From assembly GCA_024277815.1 (NCBI GenBank), contig JAJRUM010000076.1, forward strand, positions 20,514-84,513: a stretch of DNA of 64,000 nt, in the 5' to 3' direction. Source of the DNA: Gammaproteobacteria bacterium. Its GTDB lineage: Bacteria; Pseudomonadota; Gammaproteobacteria; Xanthomonadales; SZUA-36. Shown in pieces: positions 26,732 to 36,871 of this stretch (position 1 is the stretch's first letter; each line of letters begins with the position of its first letter). The translations under genes were made by a program, and so were the position numbers. The notes beneath the pieces were generated by a model that saw nothing but the letters and a program-made list of their open reading frames with translations, made no database searches and was not told the origin of the DNA.

Positions 26732-27780
26732 TGGCTGCAATCTTTCTCCGTATCACCGGCCCGGAAAGCGTCTACGTAGCACTCCAGTTCGGTTAGCAGA
26801 GCGGCACTTACAACACCCTCACTGGCCAGCCTGTGATTGGACTCCTCGACGGCCTGGTGCCAGGCCTGGATTTGCCCCTGGTCGGGGTTGACGGACTTCA
26901 TACCATCATCGAGCAAGGCTTTGTACGCGGCTTTGTTGTCAGCGTCACCCTGTGCGTCGAAACCCTGATAGACCCGCTCCATGACCTCACGCACGATTGC
27001 CTGGTCGGCAGGCAAAAGCCGGTTGAAAACCTTTTTATCAACAATCATGATGGCAAAAATATAGGCCAGCGGCAGCTCGGTGATATAGCTGACAGCCGTG
27101 TTCCACTGTAAGACAATAGCGCCGGCAGGTGGTCCCATGATGGTGTCAATCAATTCTGTTTGCAGGCCGGTCAAAACATCGGTTAACGGCATTGTGACCG
27201 GTGATATACCCAGCGCCGCCACCGCCCCGTATGACATGACATCACCGTCCGGCACCCATACCCTCAGGCCCTGCATGTCATCGAGGTTCGCGATGGGCTG
27301 TTGCGACATTATGTGGGCAAAACCGCTACCGGCAAAGCCGAAGTTGACATAGCCGGCCGCCTCGATAAGTGCCCGCAATTTCTGGTCCATGCGGCTACGT
27401 ACGTACCGAACTTCATCAAGGTTGTGGAATACCATGGGTAAGGCATAGAGTTGGGCGTCTTTTTGAAAAGGGCCCAGAGCATTGGATGTAAAAGCGCCTC
27501 CATGCAACTGGCCGATGCGCATTTTACGTTGTACCTGCTTGTCATTGCCCTGTACACCACCACCGTAAAATTTAAATATAACCCGGCCATCGGTGCGCTC
27601 TTTGATCTCTGCCGCACCGGCCCGCATGGCATTCATCCAGGGCGTTCCTTCGGGTGCCAGTGTGGCAATCTTGATGGTATGGGCACTGGCAGATGATGCG
27701 AATACCATCAGCAACAGGAATACCAAAACATGCCTCGTCGGCAGATTGGACAACAGGCAATTATTGGCTTGAGCTTTCAT
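26728..27780 (-). CDS. dctP: TRAP transporter substrate-binding protein (DctP family)
   Basis: Periplasmic receptor, 350 residues, with a cleavable signal ending SASAHT. DctP family features are IKIATLAPEGTPWMNAMRAGAAEI after the signal, the central LRVWVPDG with the conserved Arg that usually contacts a carboxylate ligand, and LQTELIDTIMGPPAGAIVLQW. A carboxylate or small organic acid is therefore likely, but the exact ligand is not visible. First structural gene of the TRAP set, 42 bp after the TatT lipoprotein gene. Confidence 0.92.
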   Translation of the reverse strand: MKAQANNCLLSNLPTRHVLVFLLLMVFASSASAHTIKIATLAPEGTPWMNAMRAGAAEIKERTDGRVIFKFYGGGVQGNDKQVQRKMRIGQLHGGAFTSNALGPFQKDAQLYALPMVFHNLDEVRYVRSRMDQKLRALIEAAGYVNFGFAGSGFAHIMSQQPIANLDDMQGLRVWVPDGDVMSYGAVAALGISPVTMPLTDVLTGLQTELIDTIMGPPAGAIVLQWNTAVSYITELPLAYIFAIMIVDKKVFNRLLPADQAIVREVMERVYQGFDAQGDADNKAAYKALLDDGMKSVNPDQGQIQAWHQAVEESNHRLASEGVVSAALLTELECYVDAFRAGDTEKDCSQ

Positions 27781-27822
27781 GAATCCTTTCCCATAGACAA
27801 AAAGTCCTTACTGAATGTGGTC

Positions 27823-28683
27823 TCAAAAATAGTCGTCAGCACTACTGAGAAGTTTCTGGGCATCATTTTGTGCCATGACGTTAAACAATGTGTATCCGTC
27901 CTGCTCAGGCTCTGCTGCGATAACATCATTTAACAACTGGTCATGAAGCTTGCGATCATACAAAGTTCGCGCATAGTAGCGCGCATAATCAACATTGACA
28001 GAAAGATCCCGGCCGCCAGAAAGGGCCACTGCACGTTCAAAGTGCGCTTTGCCGGCTTCAAAATCACCACCCAGTGCCGGTGGCCTTATGGTCTTTAATA
28101 CGGCCAGAAAGTGCTCAACCTGTACCGCTTCATAGTGTTCATCCAGAGCCTGCACCCGTGTCAGTACCGCGTCAACCCGTGGCAGCTTGGCCAGTGCACC
28201 CCAGTCACTGCTGTGTACTTTGATATATGCAATCCAGCTTAACCCCAGAGTAAAAAGGCTGGCGGTGTCCTTTCTGTTCAATTGCGCCAGTGCGCCCTCA
28301 AATGCTTTGAAAGAAAGTTCTTCAATTCCGCAGGCTGCCTGGTTGCTCGCACATAGAGACCGCTGGCCGTAGGTAAGGGCCCGCATCGTCAGTCGGTCTG
28401 CCCGTTGCTGATCTTGCACGAACAGAACACCGTAGGCGGCATACAATTCCGCTGCTGCACTCAACATTGCCGCATCGTTCGGTGAGCCTTCGACAAAGCT
28501 ATCCAGCATCAGCAGGTAAGCGGGTGCGCCGTCGCGAACAATAGCCGGATCACTTTGGTTCATGATTGCAGCACTGAGGTTCGCTGCCATACCAGTTGTT
28601 GCCGACTTCATCAGTGAGGAACATGCGGATGCCAACAGCAGAGACAGCAAAAGTATGGTGGTTGTTATTCTATTTGGCTTCAA
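27823..28683 (-). CDS. TRAP-associated TatT-type lipoprotein
   Basis: A 286-residue helical lipoprotein of the TatT (TRAP-associated T component) family, TPR-like periplasmic proteins found beside some TRAP transporters. The signal ends LASAC with Cys21. The body has short helical repeats, for example ELYAAYGVLFVQDQQRADRLTMRALTYGQR and GDFEAGKAHFERAVALS. Translation appears to start at TTG 28683 with no obvious ribosome site. It precedes dctP-Q-M on the same strand and probably leads that operon. Confidence 0.82.
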   Translation of the reverse strand: MKPNRITTTILLLSLLLASACSSLMKSATTGMAANLSAAIMNQSDPAIVRDGAPAYLLMLDSFVEGSPNDAAMLSAAAELYAAYGVLFVQDQQRADRLTMRALTYGQRSLCASNQAACGIEELSFKAFEGALAQLNRKDTASLFTLGLSWIAYIKVHSSDWGALAKLPRVDAVLTRVQALDEHYEAVQVEHFLAVLKTIRPPALGGDFEAGKAHFERAVALSGGRDLSVNVDYARYYARTLYDRKLHDQLLNDVIAAEPEQDGYTLFNVMAQNDAQKLLSSADDYF

Positions 28684-28781
28684 GGTTACGTGGGTTGGTC
28701 AATTACAGAAGGGGAGATTATAAACTTATATACAGGTCAGGGCGCGACCGGGTGCAGAAAAAACACGGAGGGGTTTAAAAC

Positions 28782-28845
28782 CCCCGACTCCCTGGAGTAC
28801 CAGCCAGTTTAGGGGGGGGTCTAACCGGAAAAAGGGAGCCGGGGG
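28782..28845. repeat. imperfect inverted repeat, possibly REP-like
   Basis: CCCCCGACTCCC (28782-28793) and GGGAGCCGGGGG (28834-28845) form an 11-of-12-bp inverted repeat, flanked by TTTAAA on both outer sides. The arms enclose a G8 run. It lies in the 412-bp gap between the TatT gene and the TPR regulator, which otherwise holds no gene I can support. Such extragenic palindromes in gammaproteobacteria are often REP sequences; that identification is tentative. Confidence 0.45.
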
Positions 28846-28859
28846 TCACGATTTAAACT

Positions 28860-28889
28860 GGGATAGCTACAGTTTCATGTAGCTATCCC
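28860..28889. repeat. 12-bp perfect inverted repeat
   Basis: GGGATAGCTACA, a 6-nt loop, and TGTAGCTATCCC. The plus-strand side continues T-rich (ATCTCTTCTTATT), not as a pure T run. It could be a terminator, part of the neighbouring palindrome, or an operator for the regulator starting at 29096. Confidence 0.55.
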
Positions 28890-29095
28890 ATCTCTTCTTA
28901 TTATTATGTAACGCGTATAACCTTAATGAATGTCAGTACAGCGTCTTTGACGCAAAGGCACTATAGGTTATGCAGCCATTTATTAAAAACGTACCACATG
29001 GAAGATTGGCGGAAGATTTACGGAACGTTTGCAGATGGGTTAGGATTGGCTGGCAAGGATGAAATTTTAATACGATCAGCGGGGAATAGATTCCA

Positions 29096-31066
29096 GTGGG
29101 CTTTGAGTGCTACCGCATCGGAGATCTGTTGTTAGATGCGGGTACGCAGGAGTTGACACGTAAAGGGTCAGCGGTGCCAGTGCCACGGCTGTCTTTCAAA
29201 CTGTTGCTTTCCCTGGCACGCAATGCGCCCAATGTTGTTTCAACTGCACAACTCGAAGAAGAGGTCTGGAGTGGCCTGGTCGTTGACAAGGGCACGATCA
29301 ACAAACGTGTCCTGTTACTACGCAAAGCGCTGGGGGAGGACCAGGGTGAAGGGCCGTACATTGCTGTTATTCGTGGCAGTGGCTACCGCCTTGATGTTCC
29401 GGTCGTTCGTATCGATGTTGAGCCGGAAAAGCGGGAGGCCCTGTCACCCGGTTGGTCGGGATTCTATCAGCGGAGCTCGGGTGTCATCCGCACGGTTTCC
29501 TACTGGCTGCTGGGCACCGTCGCTGTGCTGGCCCTGTTCAAGGGCTTTCAGAACGAAGCTGAAGAGTCCGCAGCCGTGGGCCAGGCTGAGCGCCTGGCAA
29601 GTACCACTGAAGTGCCTGCTATTTATGACCGGCAGTCCATTGCTATTTTGCCGTTTGTTGATTTGAGCGAGGGTCATGGCTATCAGTTTCTTGGCGATGG
29701 TATTGCCGAAGAGGTCATTAACCTTCTGGCGGGTATGGAGGGCCTGAAAGTAGCAGCCCGCACATCCTCATTTGCATTTCGGGATACGACCCTGACGGCA
29801 ACGGAAATTGCTGATGACCTCCGGGTAGGTAACATCCTTGAGGGTAGTATCAGGTATGACGGAGCGCAGATACGCGTCACTGCCCAGCTGATAGATACAC
29901 AGAATGGATATCATGTCTGGTCACAAAACTATGACCGTACCTTTGACCAGGTATTTGCGGTACAGGATGACATTGCTGTCAATATTGCGCAGGCACTTAA
30001 GCTGGCCCTGAGTGAGAGTGAGAAGCCGGATTCAAGTAAAGACAGTACCGCAGATATTGAAGCATTTACGCTTTATCTTAAAGGCCGTGAGTTGCTGAAC
30101 AATCGCATCCAGCTACGTGCCGCGGGTTTGAAGGAGGCGGTGGGTTATTTCTGGAAGGCAGTAAAGATTGACCCGAAGTTTGCCCGGGCCCACGCCGGAA
30201 TTGCCGCAGCATACTGGCTGCTTACGACCTATGACCCGTCACTTGACCAGAAAGCTTACTTTGAGCAGGCTGAGGCAAGTGCCCAGTTCGCTATTGAGCT
30301 GGACCCTGAGTCAACAGACGCCATGGGCGTGCTGGCGTCTGTTTATGCTGCTCGCGGGGAGATTGAGCAGGCGGTGGCCCAGTTTCAGAAAATCCAATCG
30401 ATTGGCAGTAACGATTCAAACATAGTGCACTGGCAGGCTGTGCTGCACATGCGGCTGGGGTATTTCAGGCAGCTTATTGATGAGCTGAAAGTGGCCTACA
30501 ATCGTGACCCGCTGAACCAGCACCTTGGCTGGTCATTGGCGGCAGCCCTTAACTTCTCAGGCCGTCCCGTCGAGGCGGCAACGATTTTGCAAACACTCGA
30601 AGATTTTTCTCTGCGCGACTACAACCTTGGCCTGACCGCCGTTTACACCGGGGACTTTGAGCAGGCACGCATCCTGTTACGCGGTGCCCGTATGCGTTCG
30701 GGCTTGCTACCAGCGGCCTATGCGGATATGGTCATCGATGCTCTTGAGAGCCCGGAAAAGTCCAGCGCCATTGCAGCGGAGATTGTCACTGCAACCCGGC
30801 GGGGGGAACTGGATAAACTGGTGGGTTTCGAGGCGCTGTTAATCCTTGGCTCAGCACGCGCTTTTGATTTGGGTATTGATCCACTGGTTGACTTTGACAG
30901 GACACAGATTTTTACCCAGGTGTGGAACAACTGGGCGGTAGAATATCGGCAGGATCCGCGCTTCAAAGAGTGGGTGGAGAAGCTTGGTTATGTCGATTTC
31001 TGGCGAAAACACAGCTGGCCTGACCGTTGCAGGCCTACCAGCCTGACAGAATTCGAGTGCAATTGA
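29096..31066 (+). CDS. CadC-like membrane transcriptional regulator with TolB-like and TPR domains
   Basis: A 656-residue ToxR/CadC-type regulator. Residues 1-100 form an OmpR-type winged helix (RLSFKLLLSLARN, VDKGTINKRVLLLRKALGE, YIAVIRGSGYRL). A single membrane helix lies at about 131-150. Residues 175-300 carry the TolB/FlgO-like periplasmic domain (SIAILPFVDLSEG, EGSIRYDGAQIRVTAQLID). The rest is TPR-like helices (VGYFWKAVKIDPKFARAHAGIAAAY). It would bind DNA from the membrane and sense a periplasmic signal. GTG 29096 is the only plausible start, since an in-frame TAG lies three codons upstream. It is 32 bp upstream of nhaD, perhaps co-transcribed. Confidence 0.88.
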   Translation: MGFECYRIGDLLLDAGTQELTRKGSAVPVPRLSFKLLLSLARNAPNVVSTAQLEEEVWSGLVVDKGTINKRVLLLRKALGEDQGEGPYIAVIRGSGYRLDVPVVRIDVEPEKREALSPGWSGFYQRSSGVIRTVSYWLLGTVAVLALFKGFQNEAEESAAVGQAERLASTTEVPAIYDRQSIAILPFVDLSEGHGYQFLGDGIAEEVINLLAGMEGLKVAARTSSFAFRDTTLTATEIADDLRVGNILEGSIRYDGAQIRVTAQLIDTQNGYHVWSQNYDRTFDQVFAVQDDIAVNIAQALKLALSESEKPDSSKDSTADIEAFTLYLKGRELLNNRIQLRAAGLKEAVGYFWKAVKIDPKFARAHAGIAAAYWLLTTYDPSLDQKAYFEQAEASAQFAIELDPESTDAMGVLASVYAARGEIEQAVAQFQKIQSIGSNDSNIVHWQAVLHMRLGYFRQLIDELKVAYNRDPLNQHLGWSLAAALNFSGRPVEAATILQTLEDFSLRDYNLGLTAVYTGDFEQARILLRGARMRSGLLPAAYADMVIDALESPEKSSAIAAEIVTATRRGELDKLVGFEALLILGSARAFDLGIDPLVDFDRTQIFTQVWNNWAVEYRQDPRFKEWVEKLGYVDFWRKHSWPDRCRPTSLTEFECN

Positions 31067-31098
31067 GTACTCATCGAATCCAATAGAGAGAAAATAAC

Positions 31099-32457
31099 AT
31101 GGACCTGACCACACACTGGGCCGGTATCGTCGCTATCGCCATATTTATTGGCGCATACATCCTGGTCATTCTCGAAGAGAATATTCACCTGCGAAAATCG
31201 AAGCCGGTCATCGTGGCCGCCGGGTTTATCTGGATGCTGGTGGCTTTTGCATACGCTGCTGCTGGCGATACCCACACCGCGCAAGAACTGGTGCGCCACA
31301 ACTTACTTGAATTTACCGAGCTGTTCCTGTTTTTGCTGGCTGCCATGACCTTCATCAACACGATGGAGGAGCGCGGCATATTCAACGTGCTGAGAGCCTG
31401 GCTGGTCAACCAGGGCTTTTCGTTGCGCAAGATATTCTGGATCACGGGTAGCATTGCTTTTCTGATGTCGCCGGTGGCGGATAATCTGGCTACGGCCTTG
31501 TTGATGGCTACAGTGGTGATTTCCGTCGGTGGCAGCAACACCCGTTTTGTAGCCCTCGCGTGTATCAATATCGTAGTGGCAGCCAATGCAGGTGGCGCTT
31601 TCAGTCCGTTCGGTGATATCACTACGCTGATGGTCTGGCAAAAAGGGCATGTGCAGTTCAGCGAATTCTTTGCCCTGTTTTTGCCTTCGGTGGTGAACTG
31701 GCTGGTGACCGCCAGTATTCTGTCTTTTGGCCTGCCGGCAGGAAAGCCGGACCCCATGCACGAAGAAGCCTATCTGAAGCATGGCGCATTGATGGTGGTG
31801 GCATTGTTTATTCTGACCATTACGATGGCTGTTTCGATGCACAACTACCTGCATATGCCGCCCGTCATCGGCATGATGACCGGCCTGGGTTTCCTGAAGT
31901 TGTTTGGTTACTACCTCAAGCGCCGCAAGCACGAAAAAGTACCTTATGGCCCCCGCGAAGACTCGGCGCTTGGCAGCGAGGCTATACACACCAGCGCCGA
32001 TGGGCAGGCTGCCGGCCCCTATGACATTTATGCAAGCTTGCAGAAGGCCGAATGGGACACATTGATGTTTTTCTATGGTGTCATTCTGTGCGTTGGTGGT
32101 CTGGGTGCATTCGGCTATCTGGCGCTGGGTTCAGAGTTGTTGTATAACGGTTTGGGGCCGACCACCTCTAACATATTGGTCGGTGTTGCCTCGGCACTGG
32201 TAGATAATATACCGGTGATGTTCGCAGTGTTGGCCATGGACCCGGACATGAGCCAGGGCCAATGGTTGCTGGTGACGCTGACCGCGGGTGTAGGCGGCTC
32301 AATGCTATCTATTGGTTCAGCGGCCGGTGTGGCGGTGATGGGACAGGCGCGCGGCATCTACACTTTCTTCGCCCACCTTAAGTGGACCTGGGCCGTTGTG
32401 CTCGGCTATGTTGCGAGCATAGCCGTACATTTCATGGTCAATGGCAGCACCTTCTGA
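31099..32457 (+). CDS. nhaD: Na+/H+ antiporter NhaD
   Basis: Inner-membrane sodium/proton antiporter of the NhaD (ion transporter superfamily) type, 452 residues, about eleven helices. NhaD features are SPVADNLATALLMATVVISVG, NAGGAFSPFGDITTLMVWQ and, in the second half, ALVDNIPVMFAVLAM. The ATG at 31099 follows an AGAGAG site. Na+ extrusion fits a marine lifestyle and a neighbouring Na+-coupled TRAP system; that link is inference. Confidence 0.93.
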   Translation: MDLTTHWAGIVAIAIFIGAYILVILEENIHLRKSKPVIVAAGFIWMLVAFAYAAAGDTHTAQELVRHNLLEFTELFLFLLAAMTFINTMEERGIFNVLRAWLVNQGFSLRKIFWITGSIAFLMSPVADNLATALLMATVVISVGGSNTRFVALACINIVVAANAGGAFSPFGDITTLMVWQKGHVQFSEFFALFLPSVVNWLVTASILSFGLPAGKPDPMHEEAYLKHGALMVVALFILTITMAVSMHNYLHMPPVIGMMTGLGFLKLFGYYLKRRKHEKVPYGPREDSALGSEAIHTSADGQAAGPYDIYASLQKAEWDTLMFFYGVILCVGGLGAFGYLALGSELLYNGLGPTTSNILVGVASALVDNIPVMFAVLAMDPDMSQGQWLLVTLTAGVGGSMLSIGSAAGVAVMGQARGIYTFFAHLKWTWAVVLGYVASIAVHFMVNGSTF

Positions 32458-32481
32458 CGGCCCGGGCCGCCTGAGGTTAAT

Positions 32482-33171
32482 TTAACGCTTGCTGACGGTG
32501 GTTCGCGCTTCGTCCAGAGCCAGTCTTAACAACTCAGCCCATTCTCCAAGCATGGCTCTGGCGGCGACCTCATTGCGTACACTATTGGGGGCTTGTATGC
32601 GAGTCCGGGTGAGGTCAACTTTATTGTCAATCGCCTTGACCAGAGTGTCGCCGGTGACCGAATCGATCAGGTCCATATACAAGGTCATGCTACCGGTAGA
32701 ATCAATCGCACCACGCTGGCCCCGGGTCCGGGGTGTGTTCGGAGAAATCACAAATAAATCAATAATGGCCGGGCGAAGGATCAGCACATCTGCGGCAACA
32801 CCCTCAACAAGCACATAGCCACCATTGTTTTGCAGTTCTGTTTTGAATACCTCGGTGAATAATGTTGCCAACTCAGACTTAATGCGTTGCATGTCTTCCA
32901 CGGTTATCGTCTGGTTGGGTATGCTGTTTTGTGTTTTCAGCCAGTTTTTCCTAAAAGCGACCTTTGGCTCCAGAAGGTAGATGCGGTTGTACTGCGAAAG
33001 GTCTGCACCCGGCTTCGCATAGACCAATGACATCTGTGTGTTGTGCACCCTGTGTAAGCCATCCGCAGTTATTTCGGGCGGATTGTCTGCGCTGGCGTTG
33101 GCCGCCCCCAAGACAAGATATAAGAACAGCAAGGCGATCGGGGTGGTAACAATTTTATTCCAGGGGTGCAT
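32482..33171 (-). CDS. DUF3313-like secreted protein
   Basis: A 229-residue exported protein of the DUF3313 type. ATG 33171 gives a signal peptide (IALLFLYLVLGAANASA). The mature part contains YNRIYLLEPKVAFRKNWLK, TVEDMQRIKSELATLFTEVF, and GSMTLYMDLIDSVTGDTLVKAIDN, a pattern seen in this family of predicted outer-membrane lipoproteins; here a lipobox Cys is absent. The function is unknown. It is convergent with nhaD, 25 bp apart. Confidence 0.75.
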   Translation of the reverse strand: MHPWNKIVTTPIALLFLYLVLGAANASADNPPEITADGLHRVHNTQMSLVYAKPGADLSQYNRIYLLEPKVAFRKNWLKTQNSIPNQTITVEDMQRIKSELATLFTEVFKTELQNNGGYVLVEGVAADVLILRPAIIDLFVISPNTPRTRGQRGAIDSTGSMTLYMDLIDSVTGDTLVKAIDNKVDLTRTRIQAPNSVRNEVAARAMLGEWAELLRLALDEARTTVSKR

Positions 33172-33211
33172 ATACTTATTGTCCAGTTGGTGGTGGTGTG
33201 ATTGTACAGGC

Positions 33212-33240
33212 AAAAAAAACCCGGCGCGGGGGGCCGGGTT
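33212..33240 (-). terminator. intrinsic terminator after the porin gene
   Basis: On the minus strand AACCCGGC, a 7-nt loop and GCCGGGTT are followed by a T run. It lies 40 bp beyond the porin stop and just before the DUF3313 gene start. Confidence 0.88.
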
Positions 33241-33279
33241 AATACTAATCAGCCTGTGGAGAGACTGATGAATAGGTAT

Positions 33280-34512
33280 TCAGTAGTCAGCGGTAAGCTG
33301 AATCCAGAACTTGGTGGTATCGGTGTACGCCGGGTTGTCAGTACTGAAGCTGGCTGCCTTCAGCAAAATGCCGAAGTTGCCCTTGAATTTCCGTTTGATG
33401 AAGCCATCAAACTCAGTACCAAAATCTGCAATACCGGATTGTGCTGAGAAGTCGTGATACAGCACGTTCCATTTCCATTTACCCCAGTCTCCTTTGAGGC
33501 CGACAAACGCATCTGTCAGGCCTGCTTGAGGGGTAGCGAGAAACTTGTCTGCCCAGCCGTTAAAGGCGTGCAAGGTGGCCAGGGGTGTACGAAAAGCCTG
33601 ACCGGGTATTGTATTGTCACCGCTGAGAGATTCGTAACCGACGTACATGGTTGCCCAGTTAAACGCCAGTGACAGATCAGCGCGCCAGTATTCTGCGCTG
33701 TAATCTACCAGGCTGTCAGTGTTCTCCTTTTGGCCGGCGTATTCGAGAATGTATCCAAGTTTGGGGCCGTCATTGCGGGTTTTACCGTTCAGGCGTAAAC
33801 CCCAGGTTATGTTCGAGAGTGCTGCAACATCCTGATTTTCGATGTTGTAGTAGTAACCCGTCAGTTTAGTCGCGTTTTCGAACTTGTAAGTCAGGTTAAG
33901 CAAGTGGGTATTCTGGTCATGGTCACCAGCAGGGACGTCGGCACCAAAGATGCGGTTAACGTTGTCCACATAGGCATATTTAAACTCAAAATCACTGCCT
34001 GCTTTCTGGCTGAATGAGAACGCGTCATAGGTCTGCTCATTCAGCCGCCACCCTACATTGCCCACAAACCGGGCATTGTCATAGATGATGCGTTGACGTC
34101 CGGCACGGAACGTTCCGAAGCCAGCTTTGTACTGCAGGAATGCCTGGTTCAGGTCTTCACCACCCGGGTCAGCGATGACCGGGTAACCCGGTGGGTTGGG
34201 TTTGTTGCCGGCACCTGCGTTGAATGTATCGACGCCAAAGTGAAAAATATAGTCAAACTCGGCTTTAAATGAGAAGCCGTTCAAATCTGCCGAGTGATAG
34301 TTGATTCGTGCCCGTAACGGTATGGCCGTGGCATTGTTCGGAAGTGGATCCTGGTCAACGTTCTCCAGTCTCCAGAGGAAGCTGTAGCCAAACTTTCCTT
34401 CAGTAATAGATTCTTTAAAGCTGTCTACAGCCAGCACTGGCGAGCTGGCAGCACCGAGTAGCGTTACCAACAGGGCAGCGGGCACAGCGACTGCAAAGTG
34501 TCTCTTTTTCAT
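33280..34512 (-). CDS. outer-membrane porin (alginate-export-like beta barrel)
   Basis: A 410-residue beta-barrel protein. The ATG at 34512 has a strong AAAGGAG site; a signal peptide ends SSPVLAVDSF. The mature sequence alternates aromatic and polar strands (FGYSFLWRLENVDQ, FRAGRQRIIYDNARFVGNVGWR, TKLTGYYYNIEN) and ends with a short C-terminal strand WIQLTADY, as barrels do. The RQRIIYDNARFVG region resembles alginate-export/porin-like families. It follows the cd1 nitrite reductase gene after 68 bp and may serve uptake of a small solute such as nitrite; the substrate is not visible. Confidence 0.82.
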   Translation of the reverse strand: MKKRHFAVAVPAALLVTLLGAASSPVLAVDSFKESITEGKFGYSFLWRLENVDQDPLPNNATAIPLRARINYHSADLNGFSFKAEFDYIFHFGVDTFNAGAGNKPNPPGYPVIADPGGEDLNQAFLQYKAGFGTFRAGRQRIIYDNARFVGNVGWRLNEQTYDAFSFSQKAGSDFEFKYAYVDNVNRIFGADVPAGDHDQNTHLLNLTYKFENATKLTGYYYNIENQDVAALSNITWGLRLNGKTRNDGPKLGYILEYAGQKENTDSLVDYSAEYWRADLSLAFNWATMYVGYESLSGDNTIPGQAFRTPLATLHAFNGWADKFLATPQAGLTDAFVGLKGDWGKWKWNVLYHDFSAQSGIADFGTEFDGFIKRKFKGNFGILLKAASFSTDNPAYTDTTKFWIQLTADY

Positions 34513-34543
34513 AACGGCACTCCTTTGAAGAGTAGGTGCAAAT

Positions 34544-34571
34544 GGCAGGCTGTGAGATTCCACAGCCTGCC
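34544..34571. repeat. 11-bp inverted repeat between nirS-like and porin genes
   Basis: GGCAGGCTGTG, six bases, CACAGCCTGCC. There is no T run on the minus strand after it. As an mRNA hairpin between two co-directional genes it could attenuate transcription or stabilise the upstream message. Confidence 0.55.
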
Positions 34572-34580
34572 TTCCGTTGC

Positions 34581-36701
<2,121 letters not shown>

Positions 36702-36789
36702 TCATCTCCACATGAGTGATTTAAGAAAACTCTGGTCTAGTTGTTTAGTAACCCACAGTGCAACTTACCTGTGTTGGTTGCAGGCGTCC

Positions 36790-36803
36790 TTGACCTGCGT
36801 CAA
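36790..36803 (-). promoter_or_regulatory. FNR/Anr box upstream of the nirS-like gene
   Basis: Perfect palindrome TTGAC-CTGC-GTCAA. A -10 candidate TAAGTT on the minus strand spans 36762-36767, which puts the box centre exactly at -41.5, the class II FNR position. The FNR gene in this window has the matching recognition helix. Confidence 0.8.
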
Positions 36804-36871
36804 GTAACGGAAAGTTTGTTGCGCCGGCTGCTGTCAGGATGACTGCACACACAGGTTGTGACGGCATGGAA

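Noticed and set aside
34544..34571. Terminator between the nirS-like and porin genes
   Set aside because: Good stem but no T run; kept only as an inverted repeat.
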